DNA from: Planctomycetota bacterium
GTDB lineage: Bacteria > Planctomycetota > Phycisphaerae > WQYP01
Reading direction: 5' to 3'
Assembly: GCA_021805585.1 (NCBI GenBank)
Contig: JAJZEY010000285.1
Span: forward strand, 1 to 6,588
Length of the DNA stretch: 6,588 nt
The position numbers and the translations under genes were made by a program. Positions 1-6,031 of this stretch are shown here, in pieces. The stretch's first letter is position 1. The number at the start of each line of letters is the position of its first letter. The notes under the pieces were generated by a model. That model made no database searches. It had not been told where the DNA came from and saw nothing but the letters and a program-made list of their open reading frames with translations.

Positions 1-721
1 AAGCATAATGCCCTGCGGCAGCCAGCAGATGCGCAATACCGACCATCGCATCAGGCTGGAATGGATCGCAATGAAGGGTATGGAGATAACAATAAAGAAG
101 TTGGCCGGCCGATGCGTGGCCTTTCCGCAATGCCAGGGTCAGTTCCTGCCAGGCCGCCAGATTCGCGGAATTAAGTTTCACAGCTTTCACAAACATAAGG
201 TTTGCCGCATGGTGATGCGCCTGGGCATTCAGCAGTTGCCCGATGCGCAGTGCCAGCGCACTTTTGATTTGCGGGTTCAGGTTGCTTTGTGTCATTGTTT
301 TGGCGTAAATATGAATCCGCTGGGCGACGGTTTGGGCACCGGCCGCCAGCGAATCCAGAAATTTCAACTGGGCCGCCAGATTGTCCGGCTGCAGATTCAC
401 CAGTTTCAAAAGTGCCGCACGTTCAATCGCCGTGCGGTGCAACGCCCCCGCCGCCTCGGCCAGGAGCCGCAAAACAGTGGCGGAAGCCGGGTCCAATTCC
501 TGGGCCTTTTGCAATAAAACCAGAGATTCGCGGGCCGCCAGTCCGGGCGGCAATTGCAGATTGCGCCCCGCCGCACGGGCATCATCCACCAATTGGCCCG
601 CCAGCAGGCTTTTCGCGCGGCCGGTCGCCGGCCCCTGGGCATGCAGATGACCACGGCCCGCAAACAGGGCCGCACTGGCGGCCAAGGCCAGTATCCACTG
701 CCGGTGAAGCTTGTTTTTCAT
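1..721 (-). CDS. Exported tetratricopeptide-repeat (TPR) protein, C-terminus beyond the window
   Basis: An uninterrupted frame of 240 codons starts at ATG 721-719 and runs off the left edge with no stop, so only the N-terminal part is seen. Residues 1-28 look like a Sec signal peptide: basic start (K2, K4, R7), hydrophobic core at about 9-22 (WILALAASAALFAG), and a likely cleavage after L-H-A at 28. The remainder is helical and Ala/Leu-rich with TPR-like units at about 69-92 (ends in AQELDPAS), 104-128 (VNLQPDN), 175-201 (VKLNSAN) and 208-237 (LHCDPFQPD); the recurring 'hydrophobic-x-P/S-x-N' turn is typical of TPRs. The start is supported by GAAGGG at 734-729, seven bases before the ATG. TPR proteins are protein-protein scaffolds; the partner cannot be read from the sequence. 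It is divergent from the GH35 gene. Sure of coding and export, less sure of repeat limits, and no specific function is claimed. Confidence 0.82.
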   Translation of the reverse strand, partial: MKNKLHRQWILALAASAALFAGRGHLHAQGPATGRAKSLLAGQLVDDARAAGRNLQLPPGLAARESLVLLQKAQELDPASATVLRLLAEAAGALHRTAIERAALLKLVNLQPDNLAAQLKFLDSLAAGAQTVAQRIHIYAKTMTQSNLNPQIKSALALRIGQLLNAQAHHHAANLMFVKAVKLNSANLAAWQELTLALRKGHASAGQLLYCYLHTLHCDPFQPDAMVGIAHLLAAAGHYA

Positions 722-767
722 GGAATAACCCTTCGCCTATAAATTCCGCGATACCCATTTTACGTTC

Positions 768-790
768 ATGCACGACTGAAGTTCGTGCAT
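768..790. promoter_or_regulatory. 8-bp perfect inverted repeat upstream of the TPR gene
   Basis: ATGCACGA at 768-775 and TCGTGCAT at 783-790 are perfect reverse complements separated by 7 nt. The dyad lies 47-69 nt upstream of the TPR start codon. It could be an operator for a dimeric regulator or a leader hairpin. It has no following T-tract on either strand, so it is not a classical terminator. Function is inferred from position only. Confidence 0.35.
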
Positions 791-1127
791 ATAGATTCCC
801 AATCGCCGCTCCGGTCTGCCTGACCCGTCGGCCTTCGAATGTCATTTTAACCGAAGATACGCCGATTGGGCACTCTGGCCAACGGCGCGGCCAATTATTG
901 TGCCGACGACCAAAATGCACCCATTAAGGCTTACATTTTACCACACCGTGTCACAATCGGCCTCAAGCGATCGCGTATTCCAATTCGATGGGACGCTCCC
1001 CTGGAAATCCCTGAAATTGTCAGCCCCCCGGCCAGCGGCCAGTCTTTATGGACTGGATGAATTTATGCCATCGCGTTATAAAAACCTGTTGCCGCGGCTT
1101 TTTTTCTTCGGCGGCCGATATTCTTGC

Positions 1128-1133
1128 GAAAGG
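1128..1133 (+). promoter_or_regulatory. Shine-Dalgarno-like site that decides the GH35 start
   Basis: GAAAGG lies six bases before ATG 1140. It favours this start over in-frame GTG 900, ATG 915 and ATG 1065. The 1140 start also places the hydrophobic signal-peptide core right at the N-terminus. ATG 1065 has only a GGA at comparable spacing and would give an n-region of more than 25 residues. Confidence 0.45.
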
Positions 1134-1139
1134 CCCTTT

Positions 1140-3521
1140 ATGCACCATACCATCGCCCACGCCTTGGCCACGCTGCTGGCGATAACCCTGATCTCTGTTG
1201 CCAGTCCGCAACCGTCACGATTGCGGACCGGAACCATGCGCAGCCCGACCGGGGCGACTTTTGCCATCAACAGCCGATTCATCAGCCTGAATGGCCGGCC
1301 GTGGATTCCAATGGTCGGCGAATTTCATTATGGCCGCTATCCACAGCGCGAATGGTACCAGGAGCTGCTGAAAATGAAGGCGGGCGGGGTAAGCGTTGTT
1401 TCCACTTATGTTTTCTGGATTTATCAGGAACAGCAGCCGGGCGTTTGGAACTGGCGCGGCCGAAGGTCGCTGCGGACATTTTTGAAGGACTGCAAAAAGG
1501 CCGGCCTGCTGGCCTTGGTTCGCATGGGGCCTTGGGCACATGGCGAGGCCCGCAACGGCGGCATTCCGGATTGGGTGTTGCGTTCCGGCTGCCGCATTCG
1601 TTCCACCGATCCGAAATTCATGAAACTGGCCAACAGCCTGTATCACCAGATTGCACTGCAAATGAAGGGTCTATTATGGAAACAGGGCGGACCGGTCATC
1701 GGCGTGCAGATGGACAACGAAACAGGGAACACCGCCTACCTTTACGCACTGAAAAAGCTGGCTGTCAAAAATGGAATTGACGTTCCGTTTTATACCATGA
1801 CCGGCTGGAGCCGTTTCAGTCATCTGGGCGATCAACTGCTGCCCATGTTTGGCGGCTATCCGGTCGGATTCTGGACCGGCTCTACCCGTGCCAACCGTTA
1901 CGTTTACCGATTCGCCAAAGCCCCCACTTATCCCGCACAATCACCTTTCCACGGGTTTCCGTACACGACCTGCGAAACCGGCGGCGGCATGGCCTCCAGT
2001 TATGCCCATCGGACTCTGGTAAATGGTCCGGACATTGCCGCCTTTGCCATGATGGAAATCGCCAACGGTTCCAACTGGCAGGGCTTTTATATGTACCATG
2101 GGGGATGGAACCCGCGCGGCGACCGGTCTTATTATTTGAATGAATACCATGGGCCAAAATGGGCCAATGAAATGCCGCTTATTAACTATGATTTTCAGGC
2201 ACCCCTCGGTGCCTGTGGCCAGCCAAGGCCGCAATACCAACTGCTGCGTCAACAGGCTCTTTTTACGCAGGCTTTTGGTCCGCAACTTGCGCCCATGCCC
2301 GCGATGGCCCCCGCGCGCCTGCCCGCCGACCTGCATGATACCACCACCCTGCGATGGGATGCGCGTTCCAACGGCCGCGCAGGCTTCATATTTTTTAATA
2401 ATTACGCCTATAACCATCCCCTGCCGGCTAAGAAAAATATTCAATTCAGCCTTCAGACAACGACCGGCAAACTGCGCGTGCCGGACCATCCGATTACCAT
2501 CGACAAAGGTGTCTTCGGCTGGTGGTCGTTTAATTTGTCATGCGGCGGCCAACTGATTCGCTATGCCACAGCCGAACCACTTTGTCATATCCGTACGGGC
2601 GGACGACTTTATGAAATTTTCAGCGCCACGGCGGGCGTCGCACCGGAGTTTGTTATTCGGTCCGGATCGCCGATCAAGACCCTGGGCGGCACGGTCCGCG
2701 CATTGCCGGGGGGTTATGACAAAATCAGCGGCATCAAGCCGGGAACCCAAATCGCATTTTCCGTGCGTATTCATACAACAACCGGTACGCTCCGGCAAAT
2801 CGCATTTATTGTTTTAACGCCAAAGCAGGCGCTGAACCTGGCCAAAATAAAATTCGCCGGGCGGACACATTGTGTGATTTCGGCGGCGGTATTATTGCCC
2901 GGCCGCCGACGGCTGCGGTTGGAAACCATTCATTCCCATGGAGGTTCGCTGGCACTGTTGCCGAATGTGAAAGCGTTACACATAAATGGTTCGGTTGCCC
3001 CGGGCATTCCCGATGGTGCCTTTATGCGGTATATGCTGCCCGCCACGCACGCCAATGTTGTGCCGGTAACACTGCGATTGGTTCGCGCCGCGGACCTGGC
3101 GGGCACGGCCAAATTATTGTCCCGGCAACCCCACCAATGGACACGTGCGGACTGGCGGAATGCGGCGCTTTGGCGGATAGCCATTCCCAAGGCGGACCGC
3201 AGACGGCACCTTTTATTGCGAATTCATTATCTGGGAAATGTGCTGCATGTGCGTGTTGGCGGCAAGCTGCTGGTGGATGATTTTTATCATGGCAAGCCAC
3301 TGGATGTTCCCCTTTGGAGAATCGCCCCGACCAATCGCGGCCTTGTGGATATTCAGCTTATGCCGCTTTACCCGCATTTCCGCGTCATTATGCCGCCACA
3401 GGTTCGGATCAAGTTTCCCGGCGGCAAACCATTATGCCGGGTGGCGGGTGTAACGGTGCGCCAACTGCGAATTATAAACTGCACGGCCGGGCCGACGGCA
3501 CGAAGCGCGGCAATTCAATAA
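1140..3521 (+). CDS. Secreted glycoside hydrolase family 35 (beta-galactosidase-type) enzyme
   Basis: 793 residues from the chosen ATG; the frame is open further upstream, and ATG 1065 is the main alternative. Residues 1-21 form a signal peptide (core ATLLAITLISVA, cleavage near S-V-A at 21), so the enzyme is probably exported. GH35 enzymes are retaining hydrolases that remove terminal beta-linked galactose. Hallmarks in order are GEFHYGRYP (60-68), STYVFW (88-93), RMGPWAHGEARNGGIPDW (128-145), GGPVIGVQMDNETG (183-196) with the presumed acid/base E194, TCETGGGM (277-284) with the presumed nucleophile E279, and GFYMYHGGWNPRG (315-327). The 85-residue spacing of the two glutamates fits the family. 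A segment near 459-481 (FGWWSFNLSCGG, ATAEPLC) resembles the beta-domain that follows the barrel. A jelly-roll-like segment at about 690-735 (GGKLLVDDFYHG) resembles the C-terminal carbohydrate-binding-like domain of bacterial GH35 proteins. Substrate specificity is not readable; plant or algal galactosides are a guess. Family call is secure. Confidence 0.92.
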   Translation: MHHTIAHALATLLAITLISVASPQPSRLRTGTMRSPTGATFAINSRFISLNGRPWIPMVGEFHYGRYPQREWYQELLKMKAGGVSVVSTYVFWIYQEQQPGVWNWRGRRSLRTFLKDCKKAGLLALVRMGPWAHGEARNGGIPDWVLRSGCRIRSTDPKFMKLANSLYHQIALQMKGLLWKQGGPVIGVQMDNETGNTAYLYALKKLAVKNGIDVPFYTMTGWSRFSHLGDQLLPMFGGYPVGFWTGSTRANRYVYRFAKAPTYPAQSPFHGFPYTTCETGGGMASSYAHRTLVNGPDIAAFAMMEIANGSNWQGFYMYHGGWNPRGDRSYYLNEYHGPKWANEMPLINYDFQAPLGACGQPRPQYQLLRQQALFTQAFGPQLAPMPAMAPARLPADLHDTTTLRWDARSNGRAGFIFFNNYAYNHPLPAKKNIQFSLQTTTGKLRVPDHPITIDKGVFGWWSFNLSCGGQLIRYATAEPLCHIRTGGRLYEIFSATAGVAPEFVIRSGSPIKTLGGTVRALPGGYDKISGIKPGTQIAFSVRIHTTTGTLRQIAFIVLTPKQALNLAKIKFAGRTHCVISAAVLLPGRRRLRLETIHSHGGSLALLPNVKALHINGSVAPGIPDGAFMRYMLPATHANVVPVTLRLVRAADLAGTAKLLSRQPHQWTRADWRNAALWRIAIPKADRRRHLLLRIHYLGNVLHVRVGGKLLVDDFYHGKPLDVPLWRIAPTNRGLVDIQLMPLYPHFRVIMPPQVRIKFPGGKPLCRVAGVTVRQLRIINCTAGPTARSAAIQ

Positions 3522-3799
3522 GCCATCCTGATATGCTGAATCATTCGGCCACGGGATGACAGCCTCCATGCCGCAATGGAAAACCAACGATGGGACAAAG
3601 CGATTGACCAGCGGTCAGTGGCCAATGGAAAGGCCCCGTCCGGCTATTGGGCATCACAAACAGATACGTAATATTCTGAATCGTCAAACCGCGGTGGATT
3701 ATTTGCGCCAGACCCCTGCGATACCATTTCCCCGCTGAAGAATTCGATCTATTGCCGTCGATCTGGCCCGCAGCGGGACGCCCGCGCACACAAATGCCA
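3522..3799. other. Convergent spacer between GH35 and the membrane reductase
   Basis: 278 nt between two converging stop codons, with no credible gene. It holds a small hairpin TGACC-AGC-GGTCA (3605-3617) and a 7-bp perfect inverted repeat CCCGCTG (3731-3737)/CAGCGGG (3771-3777) with a 33-nt spacer, the latter 23 to 69 nt beyond the reductase stop. Neither is followed by a clear T-tract, so an intrinsic terminator is not called, although transcription must end around here. Confidence 0.5.
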
Positions 3800-5356
3800 T
3801 CAACCGCCGGACCGCTGGCGGCTGCGTGCGTTGCCATGGCGCGATGGATGCGCAGCTTTGTGGGGTTTGCCCCGGTATTGCAAGAAATCGGTTTTGGCCA
3901 GGGCAAACAGCACGGCCAGCAATAGCATAAGAATGGTAATGCAGGCGGTTAACTTCCGCAGGTGCGTTCCGCGGCCATCGGGTTGTACGGGGGCGTGAAC
4001 CAGACAAAATGCCTCGTTATGAATTGCGGCCGCGGGCACGCCGGCATCGCGAAGCTGCCGGATGATGGATGTGGTAAAAGCCGCCGGGCCGCAGACCCAG
4101 AAAGTTTTATCCGCCAGAATGCCGCGTAGATATTTATTTATCAAAGCAATATCAATATGTCCTTTTTCGCCGGTCCAATTCCCCGCGGGCCGGCTTAATA
4201 CATTCACAATGCGGATGGCACCGCCGGATCGCCGCTGGCATTGCGAAAGTTCTTCAAGAAACGGAATATCATCGGCTGATTTATTGGCATACAGCAGAAG
4301 AACGGGCCGGCTTTCGCCGCGGTCGGCGATCCAGCGGATCATGCTGCGGAACGGCGTAATGCCGATTCCGGCGGCGATGAACACCATTTCTCCGGCGGGT
4401 GGATGCAACGTATGGGAAAAAAGCCCGAACGGACCATGCACGGTAACCGCGTCACCCGGCACGGTGCGGTTCATGGTGCGCGTAAAATCGCCAAGTTCCT
4501 TGACTGCCAGCATCAGGCCATCGGGTTCCGTGGGGCTGGAAGCAATCGTCCAGACATGCTCCTCACTGGAAAGGCCGTTGCGGGTTCGGTGAAAATTAAA
4601 AAAGGCGAATTGGCCGGGCCGATATGGAATGGCCTGGCCGCCGGCCGCGGGTTTTAGATTGATTTGCCACACCGATTTATGAATTTCCCTGACATCCGCA
4701 ACCTGATATCGAAATTCCTTTAACCGCCCGGGCCGAAACACGCGACTCCAGATAATCGAACAAAAGGCCGCAATTGCCAATGGCACCACCAGCAGCCGCA
4801 TAGGCCAGGGCGCAAATCCGTGGCTGGAAAAGAAGGCGTGGGAAAAGGCAAAAAGCAGAACGCCGAGTCCGATGACCCGATGGGTGATTCGCCATTTTTC
4901 ATATTCAACTTTCAGGCCGGCGCGGTAAAGGCTCACCACAATCTGGACAATAAGCAGCAAGATAGCCACGCGGCCAAGCTGGATATTCCAAGGCAGCCAC
5001 AACTGCGTAAGCAATTGAATATGGCCCACTGCCATCAGGGCAATATGCAGGAGAATAAACGCAAAACCGACAACGGCCATTCGCCGGTGGAAAAGCAGCA
5101 CCGCATCCAGGCCGAAGGGGCGTGCGACCCACTGGTACCGGGCGGCAAGAATGAAACTGGTAATGACAATCATAAGGCCCAGCAGACCCAGTGCGATGGC
5201 GACCTGGTGAACAAACTTTGTCGCCGGCGTAAAGTGTCCGACGCCCGCTAAAAGCAGCGGGAGGGCTAGAATTGCGATGTAAAGCAGGATCAACAGAAAA
5301 TATCCGGGACGGGTGGCATTGCCCTGCGCCTGATCGTCTGGTTTTAATTGGGTCAT
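3800..5356 (-). CDS. Membrane flavocytochrome, ferric reductase / NADPH oxidase-like superfamily
   Basis: 518 residues. It is expected to carry electrons from NAD(P)H through FAD and two membrane hemes to an acceptor on the other side of the membrane. Six hydrophobic segments lie at about 19-40, 50-71, 86-110, 127-147, 157-178 and 184-203. Two perfect H-x13-H pairs, H90/H104 and H159/H173, sit in helices 3 and 5, as in bis-heme ferric reductases and NOX enzymes. The flavin module at about 212-320 has YRPGQFAFF (245-253), HVWTIASSP (267-275) and GPFGLFS (308-314). The NAD(P) module at about 324-450 has AAGIGITPFRSM (328-339), ANKSADDIPFLEEL (357-370) and VCGPAAF (421-427). A further hydrophobic stretch (about 469-488) and a strongly basic tail (about 494-518) follow, which is unusual. 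No peroxidase or EF-hand extension. The start at 5356 has only a weak ribosome site. The acceptor (Fe3+, oxygen or a partner protein) cannot be told. Not in an operon with purM. Confidence 0.9.
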   Translation of the reverse strand: MTQLKPDDQAQGNATRPGYFLLILLYIAILALPLLLAGVGHFTPATKFVHQVAIALGLLGLMIVITSFILAARYQWVARPFGLDAVLLFHRRMAVVGFAFILLHIALMAVGHIQLLTQLWLPWNIQLGRVAILLLIVQIVVSLYRAGLKVEYEKWRITHRVIGLGVLLFAFSHAFFSSHGFAPWPMRLLVVPLAIAAFCSIIWSRVFRPGRLKEFRYQVADVREIHKSVWQINLKPAAGGQAIPYRPGQFAFFNFHRTRNGLSSEEHVWTIASSPTEPDGLMLAVKELGDFTRTMNRTVPGDAVTVHGPFGLFSHTLHPPAGEMVFIAAGIGITPFRSMIRWIADRGESRPVLLLYANKSADDIPFLEELSQCQRRSGGAIRIVNVLSRPAGNWTGEKGHIDIALINKYLRGILADKTFWVCGPAAFTTSIIRQLRDAGVPAAAIHNEAFCLVHAPVQPDGRGTHLRKLTACITILMLLLAVLFALAKTDFLQYRGKPHKAAHPSRHGNARSRQRSGG

Positions 5357-5374
5357 ACAGCGGGTTCTTTCCGG

Positions 5375-5401
5375 AAAATAAAGGGCGGATGGTATTCGCC
5401 C
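5375..5401 (-). terminator. Terminator- or attenuator-like hairpin in the reductase leader
   Basis: Read on the minus strand, GGGCG (5401-5397) and CGCCC (5387-5383) pair around a 9-nt loop and are followed at once by TTTATTTT (5382-5375). This is the shape of a short intrinsic terminator, 18 nt before the reductase ATG. It could end read-through from upstream or act as an attenuator. The stem is only 5 bp, so the call is tentative. Confidence 0.33.
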
Positions 5402-5442
5402 GAAACAGCTTTGGTCGACAGCCGGTAAGACCTTCGCAGGGC

Positions 5443-5457
5443 CTTATACTTTTTATA
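5443..5457 (-). promoter_or_regulatory. Possible -10 region for the membrane reductase
   Basis: On the minus strand TATAAA (5457-5452) and TATAAG (5448-5443) stand out as an AT block in GC-rich sequence, about 86-100 nt upstream of the reductase start. The forward strand shows it as a direct repeat of TTATAC at 5444-5449 and 5453-5458. The hexamer at -35 spacing, TGGTGC (5480-5475), is a poor match, so this is only a candidate. Confidence 0.28.
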
Positions 5458-5502
5458 CAGTAGCCGGGGCGGATGCACCAGTTGGCAGGGGATAGGGACC
5501 GT

Positions 5503-5530
5503 GCCGCCGGAACCGGAAGAATGGAATGCG
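5503..5530. repeat. Direct repeat, copy A (28 nt)
   Basis: Begins GCCGCCGGAACCGG and ends AATGGAATGCG. It matches copy B at 5878-5905 at 26 of 28 positions, in the same orientation, 375 nt apart. The differences are C/A at the 11th and A/G at the 16th base. No protein or RNA family explains it. Confidence 0.75.
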
Positions 5531-5632
5531 GAGGCCGCCTTGGCTGGCGAAGGAGAATTGCAAACGTAACGGTTTCCCGCGCCGTACCGGCATGGTCCGG
5601 CAATTTTGGCCATTGGTCGAGTTGTTCGGTTA

Positions 5633-5784
5633 GCCGCATCCGCCTGCGGTGCGGCATGAAGCCAAAAATCCGACTTTTGGCCGGAACAGATTGTTCACAT
5701 TCATGGCGATTGCCAATCCGGGTTGATTGGTCAAGACTCCCTGGCGACGACTGGCGACACGGCGACAGTGACGACAGTGTCGCC
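5633..5784. other. Run of four hairpins, possible structured RNA or repeat element
   Basis: Four dyads follow each other. (1) GCCGCA 5633-5638 with TGCGGC 5650-5655, with further CCG/CGG pairing inside. (2) GCCAAAA 5661-5667 with TTTTGGC 5675-5681, loop 7 nt. (3) CCAATC 5713-5718 with GATTGG 5725-5730, loop 6 nt. (4) GGCGACAGTG 5761-5770 with CAGTGTCGCC 5775-5784, 9 of 10 paired, loop ACGA. An alternative for the last is GGCGACAC 5753-5760 with GTGTCGCC 5777-5784. No T-tract follows any of them. The density is suggestive of a folded transcript or a repeat element, but I recognise no RNA family and the strand is unknown. Confidence 0.35.
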
Positions 5785-5833
5785 GTCGCCGGTCAGGCCG
5801 GTTGAGGTTTCCGTTGCCTTGAACGACGAAAGT

Positions 5834-5848
5834 CGGGCAAGACGCCCG
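5834..5848. repeat. Small CGGGC/GCCCG hairpin resembling dispersed intergenic repeats
   Basis: CGGGC (5834-5838) and GCCCG (5844-5848) are perfect reverse complements around AAGAC. The minus-strand reading, GGGCGTCTTGCCCG, resembles short palindromic repeats that I recall as common between genes in Planctomycetota and Verrucomicrobiota. The resemblance is from memory, not from a search. Confidence 0.3.
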
Positions 5849-5877
5849 CCCCCCAGGCTGTTGCGGATGAACTGCGC

Positions 5878-5905
5878 GCCGCCGGAAACGGAGGAATGGA
5901 ATGCG
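5878..5905. repeat. Direct repeat, copy B (28 nt)
   Basis: Begins GCCGCCGGAAACGG and ends AATGGAATGCG; partner of copy A at 5503-5530 (26/28 identical, same orientation). The sequence on either side of the two copies is not clearly alike, so the conserved unit seems confined to about 28 nt. Confidence 0.75.
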
Positions 5906-6031
5906 ACATCCCAGTGCCGCAGGGGTCGCCAATCGGGACGGATATCCCGTTCCGCCCGCACCAGTTCACCTGCTCTGGGCGCAGCCCCACCCGCCCGGTT
6001 TTCCGTTATTGGCGGCAAAACGCAACGGTGG

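Larger units (their letters stand above)
722..1139. other. Divergent intergenic region between the TPR and GH35 genes
   Basis: About 418 nt separate the two divergent starts and must contain the promoters of both genes. I see no convincing protein here: the GH35 frame stays open upstream to a GTG at 900, but that extension has no domain character. Two inverted repeats stand out. One is 768-790; the other is nested, with outer arms 869-873/900-904 (GGCAC/GTGCC) and inner arms 876-880/889-893 (TGGCC/GGCCA). AT-rich, -10-like stretches occur near 738-745 (minus) and 1077-1083 (plus, TTATAAA), but neither has a good -35 partner, so no promoter is called. Confidence 0.6.
5357..6031. other. Long gene-free region between purM and the membrane reductase
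   Basis: About 675 nt lie between the purM stop and the reductase start. Short open frames occur on both strands, but none has a recognisable domain or a good ribosome site. What it contains: a terminator-like hairpin and an AT-rich promoter-like block near the reductase; two copies of a 28-nt direct repeat; a run of four hairpins between them; iterated GGCGAC motifs; and a small CGGGC/GCCCG hairpin. It also holds the presumed end of the purM transcript, where an imperfect dyad CCGTT (6003-6007)/AACGG (6024-6028) occurs without a T-tract. I read it as non-coding, repeat-derived DNA. Confidence 0.6.

Noticed and set aside
8..927. Plus-strand open frames over the left end (169 and 212 residues)
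   Set aside because: They lie antisense to the TPR gene, are rich in Pro/Arg/Gln with no domain pattern, and lack ribosome sites. The minus strand gives a signal peptide and TPR turns.
1086..1106. Terminator-like GCCGCGGC followed by a T-run upstream of GH35
   Set aside because: The palindrome has no loop, so it cannot form a proper stem, and it lies in the GH35 leader rather than after a gene.
900..1139. GTG 900, ATG 915 or ATG 1065 as the GH35 start
   Set aside because: The extra residues show no domain, push the signal peptide core away from the N-terminus, and have weaker ribosome sites than ATG 1140. ATG 1065 remains possible.
3605..3777. Intrinsic terminator between the convergent genes
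   Set aside because: The two dyads found have short stems or a long spacer and no T-tract. Kept only as a description of the spacer.
3541..4007. Two minus-strand frames overlapping the 3' end of the reductase
   Set aside because: They are shifted frames of the reductase C-terminus and spacer with no recognisable domains. The 518-residue frame explains this DNA.
4905..5657. A 250-residue minus-strand frame overlapping the reductase 5' half
   Set aside because: Pro/Arg/Cys-rich shadow of the reductase in another frame, with no domain. The reductase frame shows membrane helices and heme histidines.
5473..5805. A 110-residue plus-strand frame in the purM-reductase gap, and overlapping minus-strand frames up to 100 residues
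   Set aside because: Trp/Arg/Cys-rich translations without domain or ribosome site, passing through repeats and hairpins. They are more likely chance frames in repeat-derived DNA.
5503..5905. CRISPR array or integron attC array
   Set aside because: There are only two repeat copies 375 nt apart, with no regular spacing, no spacers, no cas or integrase gene, and no paired attC core sites.
5503..5905. Insertion sequence with terminal repeats
   Set aside because: The repeats are direct, not inverted. There is no transposase frame and no target-site duplication that I can see.
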